The position numbers were made by a program, and so were the translations under genes. A stretch of DNA of 64,000 nucleotides, from assembly GCF_003597395.2 (NCBI RefSeq), contig NC_133771.1, forward strand, positions 133,110,422 to 133,174,421, read 5' to 3'. Below the pieces are notes generated by a model. It had not been told where the DNA came from. It was given only the letters and a program-made list of their open reading frames with translations, and did not search any database. The stretch is from Chelonoidis abingdonii. Its lineage: Eukaryota; Chordata; Testudines; Testudinidae. How positions within the stretch are numbered: the first letter of the stretch is position 1; each line of letters opens with the position of its first letter. This document shows, piece after piece, positions 23,511-36,100 of this stretch.

Positions 23511-26184
23511 ATGGCAGGGGCCACAATACTTTGTGACACCAAGGGCAGCACTGGCTACTTGCCATGAGACTGAAAAAAAAATGCAACCGTGCTTGCTTTG
23601 CATTTACCTTTCTTAATAGAAGAATAGAAATTGCTGCTTGTATGAATTCACCAGCAACTGAAATCTGCAGTTAATCATTTTTTATTATTCATAGTATCAA
23701 AAGAGTGCTCAGTGCTATGCAAAGCATGGAAGATGTCACGACAATGAATAAAGCGGAAAAATCACTAACCAACATTGTTGCTGTTCAGCATAGAGAATTA
23801 CATGTACATATAATGGATACCTTGACTGCACTTAGTGCCTGAAAGGGTATCTGAGGACTTTGAAGCCTGCCAAATGTTTCAGAGCCCTGCTGTTAGTCTT
23901 AAGCACAAAGCTACCCAAATAAAATTGTGACACTGCTGGTGATTGTAACTGTGAGAACAGGAGGAAGGGCTGTTGCTCAGTGTGAGACAGGAGAAATACA
24001 GGCATTAAAGATCATTAGACTGTCTCCTGGACTTATTGATTTTGCTCCTTTTGATGCCTCCTTCCTAACACCTTTGCAATAATTTGCAACATATTCTGTT
24101 ACTTAATTTGCTTGCATGTAAAGACTACATAGAAGTTGTTATATCAGACCTGGCCATTTGTTTAACTAGTCAAACATCCTGTCTCTAGCGATGAATAATA
24201 CTAAATGTACTTCCCCCTTTATTTTCCAATAATAAATAACAACACTTAGTATTCATATATAGTACTTTAAATAATCAAAATGTTTTAAAAAAATTTTTCA
24301 GAAGACTCGAGAATCCAAGTTAAACATCTCTTTTCATAATTAAAATCAATTAATTCAGTTACTTTTAAGTCCCTTCTTCATAGGAAAAATAAGCAAAAAC
24401 GTTGCAGTCTTTCTATTATTTTTGTAAAGCCTGGCACCATGGAGATTGCATTTATCACATATTGACATGTTTAGTTTTTTAATGTATATATAAGGCATCT
24501 TTCAAGGTTTTGTTTTCATACCACAAGATGCTAAGTAATCTGTTTACTTAGTAAAATATGTAATAATCTCTAAAGAAAACTCTGAAAGGTTTAACATGCT
24601 CCAAAGCATATAGAACTTCTAATTTAATGTAATGCAAAGATCTCTGCGTTCGCTCATTGTTGCTGCAAAGCAGGATGAGCTAGGCTGGTCAAAATACATG
24701 AACGTATAAATAATGTTCTTTAATATCTATAGTACCTGTTTAGAACTCCTCTGACTGCAGGTTAGTGGTGGTTAGGTCATTTAGTAGAGGTCACAACTTT
24801 ACATGGGAGTGCAATGGTCCTCTTGGTTGGTGTAGGTGTGAGTAGCAGAGGAAGGCACTTTTGACAATGTCCCTCAGTTCCTTTCTGTGGCTGCCACGCG
24901 GGTCAGTAATAATGCCCAGAACTTCAAGTCTGTACACTGTCCTGGGAAACTTGTCTAATTAACCCCCTGTGAGGTAGTTATTATTATTTCCCCTGTTTTC
25001 TGGAATGGGCCAAAACCCTTGTTCTCTCTCCTGACTACAAAGAGGCTCAGCAGACAACTACATCTCCACTAGCTGGGCTCAGACAAAGCCAGTGGTGTGC
25101 CTATCCCGCTTTTATTCAGTATTGACAACTCTTGCAATTTTACTGTGAGTCTCATGATAGTTGGCATTTTTCTTGATGCCCCAACTCCTGGGCTCAGGTG
25201 ACTATATGAGATTCTTAGTTTTCATTAAGAAAACCAAGGGGAATAAAAAGCAGCTCTTAAAAGAACAGTGCATCTTTTAAAGCTGATCTCATAGTTTGGG
25301 GGGCCTGGTTGGCTCATGAATTCTAAGTGCTTGGCGTTGGCAGTACTGCTCATTGACTGGGAAGGAGAAGCCAGAGTGGCTCTTGCTTCCTTCATGTAGG
25401 GAGGTAAGCGAATAGATGGGAGGGTTCTTCTCAGCAGCTCCATGTGGGAGACATAGAACAGTTGCTCAGAGCACTCCCTGCTCACACAGAATTAGATCCT
25501 GCAAGGTGCCGAACGCTCTGGTCTCTTCCAGTGAAGCACTTAAGTATATGCTTAATTTAAAACACAAGTCCCATTGAAGTCAAGCCCACAGAGGCTATGA
25601 TACAGATAGCGGTGAAAAGGAAATGACTCCTCAGCCTATCTGCAATTGTCCTTTTGGGTCCTGGAGTAAAACGATCACAGATGTTCATAGGTCAGTGACC
25701 CGCTGCTCAGTCTCAGGCCCAGGCCCAAGCTTGTGTAGTTTGTCAGTGAGATGTTATTATCTTTGATAAGACAAAGCTCGGCTTGCAGAAATGTTGTCTC
25801 TTGCAGGGGATGTCACACTGTAGATTGTTGTTGGCAAAGGGGGCACTCCCTATGTTTTGTTCTCATCCCACTGTTGACATCAGTGACGAGTTTCCATTTC
25901 TCCCTTATGCTGCTGTTCAAAAGATTCCAATCCCGGGCTCTGCACACGTCAAAATGTATTTCCAAAGCAAATTACAAACGTGAGGGGGCAATTAGAACGG
26001 ACACTGTGGTGTCAGGGGACAATATAGTTCTTGCCCTTTTCAAGGCTCATCTTTCAGGGGAAAAATATCCCTCACGGTCAGTCGCATTAAGTAGAAGGCC
26101 AAAAAAGATTGCAGAGGATGTGCCATTTTAGGAAGCTGCATTTTCAATATTCAGCAAATAAACTAATCTCCCCATGCTGCTGCC
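23511..26184. other. Intergenic; diverged MIR piece and unassigned repeat
   Basis: The stretch 24945-25015 reads CCCCCTGTGAGGTAGTTATT followed by CCCCTGTTTTCTGG, a diverged MIR on the minus strand. The stretch 25120-25215 (TGAGTCTCATGATAGTTGGC, then CCCCAACTCCTGGGCTCA) belongs to the same unassigned family as 13965-14055. No gene is supported. Confidence 0.45.
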
Positions 26185-26325
26185 CAGGACCAGTCCTGCT
26201 GTGTTCAATTGAGCTGCACAGAAATTGTTACTTGTCCAGCATCACATACAGAGCCAGCAACAGAAGAGAAGTGGGCACAGAACCAGAGAGTTCCAGCTCC
26301 CAGTCTCTTTAACTGACTCGACAAG
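26185..26325 (-). repeat. MIR SINE, tRNA-side half
   Basis: The plus strand contains TTACTTGTCCAGCATCACA, then AGAAGTGGGCACAGAACCAG and TTCCAGCTCCCAGTCTCTTT. This is the reverse complement of the 5' half of MIR. Confidence 0.6.
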
Positions 26326-26502
26326 CTGCCTCTGTTAGAAAACAGTTGCCCTCTGGCAGAAAATGACAAAATCCCAGAAACATGTTATCCAACAGTAAGA
26401 ATGAGAGGTGGTGGAGTCACGTTGACAGACTTGTAAACAGCTTTCTTTATACAGAATTTTATTGGATCACAGAACCAATCTTGCACCATCCACATCCACA
26501 GC

Positions 26503-26801
26503 AGAGCTGCTTGAAAGATATTAGTCTGAATTTTTTTTTCCAGATTAAAAATGGTTTTTTGGCCAAATTGAAAAATTTGGTGGGAATTTTTCATTTTGGT
26601 TGATATTTTCTGTTTATATATCTTTGTATATATACATATATGTTGGGCTGTTTATATATGTTTTTTACATTTGGCTTTCAACCCTCCCCCCAAAAATTTA
26701 AGTTTTGTTTTTTCAGTGATAAAATAGAAACATTGCACAGGAAATACATTATTTAAACAATATTTCCCAAGAAAAATAATTGGCATTTCCTGACTAGCTC
26801 T
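26503..26801. mobile_element. AT-rich inverted-repeat element (AGAGCT family, copy 1)
   Basis: The element is bounded by AGAGCTGCTTGAAAG and TTTCCTGACTAGCTCT and filled with A/T-rich self-complementary sequence (AAAAATTTGGTGGGAATTTT). The ends match copies at 38516-39094 and 58223-58639. The superfamily is unclear and no convincing target duplication was found. Confidence 0.4.
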
Positions 26802-27254
26802 TGCCAATAGGAGCGTCTCATGGACTTCAATGGGTGCAGGATTGGGTTTTATATAGCTTTGTAAAAAAAAAATCAGACCATTTTGGTGTGTTTATGATAG
26901 CAGGCAGGAAAACATTTGCTGCAATGACGAAGTCAATGATAATTCACTGGTTTTGTAAAAACATTTCACTGTTTTACCACCCACCCCCACAACATCACAT
27001 GCTTTTTTCTCAAAATCATAAATCTTAGCAGGTGACCACCTTTTTTGTAGTAAAAATGACAGTGGTGTTGAGCCAAAAAGCACCTGGACTTTTTGGTAGC
27101 AATGGAAGAACTTTGCTCAAGTCCAAAACCTCATATGCTCAGAAACTCCTATCAATTTCAGATTTTTTACCTCAGTGAATAGTTTAATGCAGCTCCAATC
27201 AACCGTCTACATTTTAATTTATTAGCTGAAACTTTCATGAACCATGAAATATAT
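26802..27254. other. Intergenic, AT-rich, no feature
   Basis: Nothing could be named here apart from the left target duplication of the next element (27247-27254). Confidence 0.4.
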
Positions 27255-27973
27255 CAGAGCTGGTCAAACTATGACCTGTGGGACTCTCCTGCCCAGCCCT
27301 TGAGCTCCTGGCCAGGGAGGCTAGCCCTCGGCCTCTCCCCTGCTGTCCCCCCTCCTCCGCAGCCTCAGCTCTCTGTGTCGTCAGCGTTCTGGGCGGTGGG
27401 GCTGTGAGCTCCTGCTGGGTAGCATGGCTGTGAGAGCCACCAGGTGTAGTGTATTAAATTGCTCCCCGTAGGAATGTGCTACTTACGTATGGAATACCAG
27501 GACTGGCAGCCGTAAAGTAATACAGTAACTCCTCACTTAAAGTCATCCCAGTGAACGTTGTTTCGTTATGTTGCTGATCAATTAGGGAACATGCTCATTT
27601 AAAGTTGTGCAATGCTCCCTTCTAACATCGTTTGGCAGCCGCCTGCTTTGTCCACTGCTTGCAGGAAGACCAGTCCGTTGCAGCTGGCTGGTGGGGGCTC
27701 GGAACCGGGGGGGGACCGGCAACCCTCCATCAGCTCCCACTGTCAGCTCCCTGCTCCCCTAAGTTCCCTGTGCAGCAGCTGCCCAGCAGGCTAGCAATTG
27801 CAGCTGTCCCTCCCCCCACTGTCATGTGCTGGTCCTTCCCTCTGCCTTGGAGCTGCTCCCCGAGACTCCTGCTTGCTGTGTGAAGGGGAGGGGAGAAAGA
27901 GAGGTCTATTGTCAGGTTGTCCCCCTCCCCCCTGCTCCCGCACCCCGCTTACCCCATTTCCATAGAGCAGGAG

Positions 27974-28298
27974 CAGGGCCGGCTCTAACCATTTCGCCGC
28001 CCCAAGCACGGCAGCACACCGTGGGAGGCGCTCTGCCGCTTGCCGGTCCCGCAGCTCCGGTGGATCTTCCGCAGATGTCGCTATGGAGGGTCCGCTGGTC
28101 CCGCGGCTCTGGTGGACCTCCTGCAGGCATGCCTGCAGATGCTTCACCGGAATCGCAGGACCAGCGGACCCTCCACAGGGACGCCTGCAGGAGGTCCACC
28201 GGAACCACCTGCTGCCCTCCCGACAACTGGCAGAGTGTCCCCCGTGGCATGCCGCCCCAAGCATGCGCTTGGCGTGCTGGGGCCTGGAGCCAACCCTG
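27974..28298. mobile_element. Small GC-rich hAT element nested in the Tigger-like element
   Basis: A 325-bp element from CAGGGCCGGCTCTAACC to CCTGGAGCCAACCCTG. The flanks AGCAGGAG and AGCAGGGG agree at 7 of 8 bases, an 8-bp hAT duplication. The interior has internal repeats of the GGTGGACCTCCTGCAGGC type. It is the same family as 48405-48706. Confidence 0.85.
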
Positions 28299-28658
28299 AG
28301 CAGGGGGCACACATGATAAGGTTCAGGACAGAGAAAGCTTGCTAGCAGTAGAAGCTGCGGTCTCAGTAAGCTGATCTAATTAACAAGGCAGTGTACTTAA
28401 AGGAGAAATGTGCATCTCTCTCTCACACACAGTGTGTCTCTCTGTCTCTGTCTGTGATGCACTCTCCCCTCCCTTCCTCCATTCCTGCTGCCTTGTAGAC
28501 TGTGAGAGTTAACCCTAGAGGGCTCAGCCAATTGCTAGTTCATCAATTAGCAGTAAAGCATTCCCTGAAAAATATCCCACTCTCTGACTCCTCCACCTCA
28601 ACCAAGTGTCACAATCATCACTGTGTACCAGTATTAAATTGTATGTTTAAAACTTATA

Positions 28659-28690
28659 CTGTGTGTGTTTGTGTGTGTGTGTATATATAT
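28659..28690. repeat. TG/TA microsatellite
   Basis: A short run of GTGTGTGT passing into GTATATATAT. Confidence 0.85.
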
Positions 28691-28845
28691 TAGTCTTTTG
28701 TCTGGTGAAAAAAATTCCCTGGAACCTAACCCCCTCATTTACATTATTTCTTATGGGGAAATTGGATTCACTAACATCCTTTCGCTTAAAGTTGCATTTT
28801 TCAGGAACATAACTACATTAAGTGAGGAGTTACTGTACACACTAA

Positions 28846-29713
28846 GGGTACGTCTACACTGCACGATTACTTCGAATTAGCTTAATCCGATATTACAAAA
28901 CAGATCTAATAAAATCGGTTTAGCGCGTCCACAGTGGAAGAGAGAGATAATGATTTCTTCCCTTTTTTTCAACCAGTGGTGGAGGGGGAAAGAAACTGAG
29001 GAGCTGTTCCCTAACCACGCCAGACACTGTTTTGAACCTACAGACATTTGGAGCTCAGCCAAGAATGCAAATAATTTTCAGAGACTGCTGTGGACTGTGG
29101 GATAGCTGGAGTCCTCAGTACCCCCTCCCTCCCTCATGAGCGTCCCATTTGAGTCTCTGGCTTCCCATTAACGCTTGTCACGCAGCGCTGTGTATCTGGA
29201 GTTTTTTATTCAAAACGCTTTGGCATTTCGTGTTCTGTAACGGAACTGGATACAACAGATTTGTCTCCCATATACAGCGATCAGACCTAGTATCTCCCGT
29301 ACGGTCTATGCTGGAGCTCTTTTTTTCGATTTCAGACTGCATCGCCAGCCGCGTGCTGATCAGAGCTCCTTGCTGGGCAAAGCAGGAAATGTAATTCAAA
29401 AGTTTGTGTGGCTTTTCCTGTTTACCTCCCTGCGCAATCCGAGTTCAGATTGCTGTCCACAGAGCGGTCATGCTGCACTCTGGGATGCCCCGGGGCCAAT
29501 AACGTCGATTTCCGTCCACACGAACCCTTATCGACCCTAATCCGAGTTATCACTATCGAATTTAGCGCTACTCCTCTCGCTTGGGAGGAGTTCCGAAATC
29601 GATTTAAGGAGCCGTTTAAGTCGATATTAATGACGACTTCGTGTGAACGGATACAGCGTTAAATCAGTATATCGGCCATTAAACCGATTTAAAGTCGCAG
29701 TGTAGACCTGGCC
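28846..29713. mobile_element. Harbinger-like non-autonomous element (copy 2)
   Basis: An 868-bp element with ends GGGTACGTCTACACTGC and GCAGTGTAGACCTGGCC, identical to those of the element at 9400-10515. It is flanked by TAA on both sides (28843-28845 and 29714-29716). Its first 80 and last 130 bp match copy 1 closely; the middles differ. It lies 10 bp right of the Tigger-like element, within the outer hAT. Confidence 0.87.
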
Positions 29714-30247
29714 TAAGTAGCACATTCCTATGGATAGCAATTTAATACACTATACCTGGGTAGGGAAGGCTGTGCCACCCCAAACAGCCTGGCCCCAACC
29801 CCTTGACTGCCCCCCTTAGAACTCCCGACCCATCCAAGCCCCCTGCTCCTTTACTGCCCACTCCTGGGACCCCCCGCACCTAACCACCCCCTGGGTCTCA
29901 ACTCCCTATCCAAGTCCCCCTCCTCCCTCTCCTCTGACTGCTTCAACCCCAATCTACACCCCTACACCCTGACAGGCTCCCTGGGACTCCCACGCCTATC
30001 CAACAGCCCTCTGCTCCTTGTCCCCTGACTGCCCCTGGGACCCGCTGCCCCTTATGCAACCCCCCTGCTCCCCGCCCCCTTACCATGCCACTCAGAGCAC
30101 CAGGACTAGCAGCTGTCAGCAGTACACCATAAGTAGCACATTCCTACGGGGAGCAATTTAACACACTACACTTGTCCTCCATACAGTTTCTGAACCCCAA
30201 TGCGGCCCTCAGGCCAAAAAGTTTGCCCACTCCTGAAATATATTCTA

Positions 30248-31800
30248 GGACATGTCTACAGTACAAAATTATGTCAACCTAATTTACATTGTCAAACAGC
30301 CGCCACTGTTATTACGCACACTATGCTCCTTGTTTCGGCGGTGCATGTACTCACCAGGGGCACTTGTTTGAGGCAGAGTGCAGTGCACTGTGGGTAGGTA
30401 TGCCACTGTGCAACTCACCATCATCCAGCCCAGGGTGTTTTGGGATGTTTTTGCAATGTCTGATGGGGCCAAAACAGTTACGTGGGGGTAACAGGGAGCA
30501 AGGGGTCAACTTCCCATAATGCTATGCTCTCCGTCCCACCATATTTCGCACCTTCTTTTCAAAATCCCTGCAAACCCCCTTGTCCCTCCTCAGGGCCGGC
30601 CATCTCTGACAGAAGCATGGAGCCTGCGCAGCTGTGCACTATTGTCACAAGCAGTCCAAGCACAGGACGTTCGACCCTGCAGTGTGTGCAGAGCTGCAAG
30701 GAGAACCACTGGGAACATGATGATTCCTTGGAGGCTAGCTTGCTATGGGACATAGAAAGAAACAATTCAAGGTTGTCATTGGCCTTCATGGAGCAGCTGC
30801 AGATGGTCTCGCACTGGTTCCAGGTCTCAGAAACAAGCACTGATTGCCGGGATCGCATTGTCATGCAGTTTTGGGATGACGAGCAGTGACTGCAGAACTT
30901 TCGGATGTGCAAGGCCACACTCCTAGATCTGTGTGGTGAGCTCGCCTCACCTCTCCAGATCTGAGACACCAAAATGAGAGCTGCACTTCTTCCTCTTTTG
31001 CATGGTGATAGTGGAACAGTGAAAGCAATGGTATGACTGTAGTTGGATCTTAAGGTTTGTTATCTAGTCCAGAGCAGAGAGGGTGGCCATATGAATGGCT
31101 GCGACGCCTCCAGGATAAGCATGGATTGGGCAATCCTCTGTGATGTGTCCGATAGTTTGCACCACACCACAGTTGCAGTTCAATTCCCTCTTTCCATCTA
31201 TGGAGAAAGTATGTGCATCTTCCACGTTGGGTGCAGTTATGGTTTAGAGCTGTCCCTATGTGCCGTGGGAAGGAGATGCCGACATTTGCACCTTAGGTCA
31301 TCAATTACATTTTTATTTGGTATGTTGGCAGCCACCCAGGCTTCAGACCATCTTCTGCAAATGTCCTTAACTTCTGCAAGGAGGGCTGTGGCAGAAGACC
31401 AGAAGGGTTTTCTTGGTTTAGTCAATGGCAAGGGTGTGTGTGTTCTAGGTCACAGTGACGCAGTAGTATAGTATTTGCCACAATCTTTATGTACCCCCTA
31501 ACTGTTGCAGCGTCTCTACCAATATTGGCACCATTTTCTGCAGGCAGTGGTGATTTTAGCTGATATCTCACTCCTGAGGGTAACAGAGGCAGAGGGAGCA
31601 GAGCTGCTGTTGGCATCCAGATGCCGCTCAGGTTCATATATTGCTAGCCTGTGCACTGCAATGGTGTGTACTGAAGTGATCAGTGAGCGGTGTGTGGGAA
31701 AGTGTCCTACTGCAGCAGCAGAAATGAGGCAGCCCTCCCCAGAAATCTTCGGCAGAGGATTGCTCAGTACCTCCATAGAAGTTTCCTAGAGATCTCTACA
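30248..31800 (+). mobile_element. Remains of an autonomous Harbinger-type element
   Basis: The left end is probably GGACATGTCTACAGTAC at 30248, just outside the hAT duplication. The block contains a HARBI1-like nuclease remnant at 30619-30998. A second open stretch on the minus strand (31431-31237: 'WSSATALLAEVKDICRRW') is unassigned. The right end was not found, so the boundary is approximate. Confidence 0.5.
30619..30998 (+). pseudogene. HARBI1-like transposase nuclease remnant
   Basis: From ATG 30619 the frame gives 'MEPAQLCTIVTSSPSTGRST', later 'ETSTDCRDRIVMQFWDDEQ', a stop, then 'LQNFRMCKATLLDLCGELA', another stop and 'DTKMRAA'. The order ETSTDWWDRIV..WDD..W, LQNFRM.KATF..LC and DT.MRAAL is the N-terminal part of the Harbinger nuclease common in turtle genomes. 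The Trp after WDDEQ is a stop here. The later catalytic DDE part is not recognisable. The copy is dead. Confidence 0.75.
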
Positions 31801-32717
31801 GAGGATTCCTGGGACATCCCGGTGAATATAAACAAACTGCTCCACGTGGCCCCTTCTGTCTGACTCTAGAGGAGAATGAAAAGCAGATAGCTACTCTCTC
31901 TCTCTTTGTTGGCCGACTACTGCTTCTAACATAAGTAAAATACAATACAAAAGCAAAAGAACCAATACAAAATAAAAGAACAAAAAGCAAAAGCAACAGA
32001 ACCCCAAAAAATTCAAATATCCCATTAAACCAAACTCAAATGCTGTCAGATTTTGTATCCTCCTTCCCTGGATGAAATCTGATGTCAAATTTCGTATAAG
32101 AGTGTGTCACTGATGAGGTTTTAAATCATTGAACAAAGGGGATGTTGACTTATCTAATTTTTCAGTTTGAGAGATCACCACAATCTTTTAAATATCCTTT
32201 TGAATCAACACATGCATATCAGATGTGACAATTGCTGCCCGTTTTGAGTTATTTCCTACTTCTTCTTGGTTATGCTTAAGTTTTGTTGTGAGAGATATAA
32301 AACAATGGGAGATGAACAAACTAGTGGTGTGTAAAAATACTTCTGAGCTGTGGAGGATGCAAAAGTGGGCTGCTAGTCTCTCTCTCTCTGCAGGTATACT
32401 TCATTCCACAGAACTTCCAGCTGTGAAATAAAACACAACTAATAACCCTAGAACATGCAAACTGAAAACAGATACACACACACATGCACACAGACGGTCT
32501 TAATTTTTCAAATAAAAGAGTATATTTAGTGTCTGTGACCTATTTGTAGCACCCTCACCAAATAGGGCATCTGAGTACCTTATCACAAATGATGGGAATG
32601 TTAACACATTTTAAAAGTCTGTACACATTTTCTAAAATATATTTGCTAAAAGTCATATTGTTGTGATTTTAAGAGCTGATATCTCACAATATGCCAACAC
32701 TAGAAATGGATGTCGTA
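31801..32717. other. Intergenic, no gene seen
   Basis: Apart from short CT/CA runs nothing was recognised. Confidence 0.4.
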
Positions 32718-33170
32718 TGCAGTGTTCCCTCTAATTTTTCCCACACATCGTGGAATGAATTTTGTTATGTGCACCAATATGGAGGTGATGTGTGGACACA
32801 TCACCTACATATCAGTGCACATAACACAATTCATGTGGTGGGGGTGGAGCTGAGGGGTTCAGAGTGTGAGAGGGGGCTCAGGGGTGGGGAATAGGGCTTG
32901 GGTGCAGGGGTGTGAAGGCTCCGGGTGGGGGTGCAGGCTCTAGAGTGGGACTGGGGAGGAGGGATTTGGGGTGCAGGTTTCCCCAGGGCTATGGTGGGGA
33001 GAGAGGACTCCCCACAGCAGCACCTGGGCTGGAGGGGATAGGCACCTCTCCCCGCTGGAGCAGATCTGGGCTGGGGCTGGGTTTGGGATGGGGGAGGGGC
33101 AGGTTGGGGGCTGGTCTAGGTTGGGGTCGGGGGAGGGGCACATTACAGGAAACTTAGGTCAGGTGTCACT
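32718..33170. mobile_element. GC-rich hAT-like element, probable
   Basis: It begins AGTGTTCCCTCTAATTTTTC with a CAG start, a terminus I associate with hAT elements of amniotes. A hairpin follows (GATGTGTGGACACATC), then a G-rich degenerate repeat (GGGGTGCAGG, GGGCTGGG). The right end (GGTGTCACTG near 33170) is only a weak match and no duplication was seen. Confidence 0.45.
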
Positions 33171-36100
33171 GTAAGCAGAGCCAGGCTTGCCCCCTATGGG
33201 TGAGCTGTTGAGACAATATTTTACTTTCTCTCCCCTCAAAACATAAATAGCTCCTGTCTGGTAGGATGACACCACTATAAAGAGGGTCTGAAGATTTATG
33301 GGAAGGTTGGCAAGGTGATGCATTGGGGCACCCACAGATTACTGACTTATTTTATCTATGTGCCTCTAGTTTTATACACCAATGCTCCTCACCCTTGTTA
33401 TCTGAGAAATTCCTCTTAATATAAAAAGAAGTTGGAGGAGGTGAGGGCCAAAATCTTCAGGTAACCTAAAGCTTCCTGCTTCAGGAAGAGTGCAGCCAAC
33501 TTCTTGTGCTGGGTCTGGGCTTAGCTGCCACCATTTTGAAAAGTATTGAATGGACAGCTAGGGTTGGGAGTCAGTGTTCCTCTGTCACTGGTGGGAAGCG
33601 CATGCACGCTGGTGAATTTTAGCTGTTACACATTATACATTATCTACGTGATCAGCAGACTGCCCCTAAGAGACAGGTGCACAGTATCATTACCATTGCA
33701 GAGAGCAGAAAACTGAGAAATGTTAAATGATTTGACTAACACCTCAGAGGGGAGTCAGTATCAGTGACAGGGTTAGTGTATAGTAGTCACTTGGCCCAGA
33801 TCCTCAAAGATACCTAACCCACTGAGATCACTGGGAGTTAGGTGGCTACATACATTTGAGGATATGGGCTCTGTTCTCAGTTCTCTGCTCAGTCCACTAA
33901 ACCATTCTGTGCCCTCGTGGCCAGAGATCACATTGTCTGATCAGGAGAGGAGCTGTCTGGAAAGGAGCTTTCAGAGCCCTTGCAACCCTAACTGGGTGGC
34001 ACTTCTCCCACAGTCACAAATCTGACAAGGGGCCAGTTGTCATGACCCAAAAGCAAACTCTAGGTGACTGAAGGTGACTGAATTAATCCATAATCTTTCA
34101 GAGAAATTAATGACAAACTTTCCACTCTACCAGTCAGTTCACATTTTTAAGGATAGCTTCACAAAGAGAAGGGCCAGGAACTGAGACAAAAAGCTGAAAG
34201 GATTCCTGACATTTCTAGTTCCAAAAAGATGGGAGGTAGGGGGAGCCTGTGGCTGCAGGCTTCAAGATCTCCCAAAGGCTGGCTCTGGCCTCAAAAACCT
34301 GGAATTTCTGCCATCTCTAGGAGTGTAAAGTAGGTTGAGATATAAGAGCTGAAAGCTCTCAGAGGTTCAAGACTGAATAGTATGTTACTCTTCAGTCCTT
34401 GGTTTTCTCTAGCTAGTCTGCCTGCAAAGAACTTCCCTCTTTGAGCATGGTAATTAGTCTTACAAGAAACCAGTGATAACTACGCATATCAAAGAAAGAA
34501 GGAAGTGAGGCAATAGTGTAGACAAGAAGGAATGGATCATCCCAGACAACATTTCCTTAGGCTCATGCATTTTGAGATGGAAAGAAATAAGACAGTTGAA
34601 ATGGGTATTTCAGAAAGAATGAGATTTGTCTTTTATTACTAAAAGAATGAGACAGCATTAGGCTTTGAGAGGGAAAAAAAAGCCATATTACCACCACATA
34701 TAACTAAGCTTAATGCCAATCCGGGGATGCTTTCCAGAGTATTTGTAGAAAAGTGTTCATTTCTACCTCACCTTGTTAATTCACTCTGTGTTTCTGTAGA
34801 ATAACTGTTCGTAAAGGGTCTGAGAACCAGTAGCTTATAGGCTCCTTAGAGAGAAAAGCTAAGTTCTGCCTTCTGGAAAGGCAGACTCAGGAGTGAGCAA
34901 TGGCTTTGAATAGCATAAAGAAATAACAAGAGCCATTGTGAGCCCAAGGACAACTGAATGATCTTCAAAGGTACAAAGGACTGTCCTATCTATATACTGC
35001 AGTTCAGTGTCTGGCAGCATCCTCGCAATCTGACATTGAAGATGTTGATCTATCACACCGACACTGCTGTTGGGACAATGTTTACAGAAGCCTTTCTTGT
35101 GGACTACAGTATGAACATGCTTTTTCTGTTGCGCTATTTGTGGCACTGTTAGCACTCGATACATGGATAGAGCAATGACCAAGAGGCTCAGCTATTGTAA
35201 TTCACTGTTTGCAAGGCAGCTCTGCCACCTGTAGCTATGTTCAGAAAACGACAGTACATTTTCTTGCTGCTTTGCACTACTGTGATTATATCATGCCTGT
35301 TCTCCTATTCTTTACACTGGCTTCTTATAAGGCAGTGGCTTGGCTTTTAGAAAGTTGCTATTGGTTTTTAAAGACCTTGCAGTTGACCCTAGTCTTTGAC
35401 CATTCAAGACCTTCTCTTTGACTCTTGTACTGATAGGATTCTTGTTGTTGCTGCCACTTCCCAAAATAAATCACCCCATCATTGGATCAGCATCGAATCA
35501 CACTTTTCCAATTTGGAGCCCAACAGCATGGAATTTTTTTCCCTGGGAATCCATGTTATTTCATTCCTCCATACTTTTAAAAAGCCTTGTAAAACTTTTT
35601 TCATTTTTTTTCAGAATGGCCATTTAACTGTTTCTCTGTTTGTATTTTATTATGCTTCCATTATATGGTATTTATTCTTTGTGCATTATATTTATTTTCC
35701 TTTGGGTTGTACAAAGCCCTGAGTGCTTTGGCAGGCAATAGATGTTACTTAAATAATAATAACATTAATTATATTAAGATATTGTTTAGAGTCACAAGCT
35801 CTTGAACAGAGTGGGTGACAGACCTCTGTTCAAGATTTAGGGGAAATGAATATTTCCAAATGATACAAGCTATTCGAATAGCCACATCCCTTTGTAAACA
35901 GAAGAGACCTTGTTCAGTAGTAGCTGATATCAGAAAGGGAGTATGTTCTTTGATTCAAGGGGGAACCAACGATCTTTTATCTCCTCAACATGAAAGAAGG
36001 AAAACCTATAAGTTAAAGAGCAGGACCATACCATCTTGGGCTACATTCTGCTCTCAGTTATACCACTGCAATGCAATGAAATCATGGGATGGACAGGGAT

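Larger units (their letters stand above)
27523..28835. mobile_element. Tigger-like element nested in the hAT element
   Basis: The inverted ends are CAGTAACTCCTCACTTAAAG and TTAAGTGAGGAGTTACTG, flanked by TA on both sides (27521-27522 and 28836-28837). CAG-starting ends plus a TA duplication are typical of Tigger elements. At 1313 bp it still holds a younger hAT insert and a TG microsatellite. No transposase frame survives. Confidence 0.85.
27255..30235. mobile_element. hAT (Charlie-type) element, outermost of a four-element nest
   Basis: The left end CAGAGCTGGTCAAACTATGA and the right end AAAAGTTTGCCCACTCCTG are inverted copies of the Charlie-like CAG..GGGCAAACT terminus. The target duplication AAATATAT is perfect on both sides (27247-27254 and 30236-30243). 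The element's own sequence is about 0.8 kb; the rest of its 2981 bp is later insertions. Inside, TGTTAAATTGCTCC.. type inverted repeats occur at 27441-27490 and 30130-30175, with a third copy at 29714-29760. Confidence 0.85.

Noticed and set aside
27791..28312. Long frames on both strands with Pro/Gly/Arg-rich products
   Set aside because: They lie wholly in the GC-rich hAT element nested in the Tigger-like element, and are open on both strands because of composition.
31237..31431. Minus-strand frame 'WSSATALLAEVKDICRRW' as a Myb-type Harbinger protein
   Set aside because: Location next to a HARBI1 remnant is suggestive, but I could not match the expected Trp spacing, so I left it unassigned.
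32912..33174. Gly/Leu-rich plus-strand frames
   Set aside because: G-rich degenerate repeat of a DNA element, with overlapping open frames and no motif.
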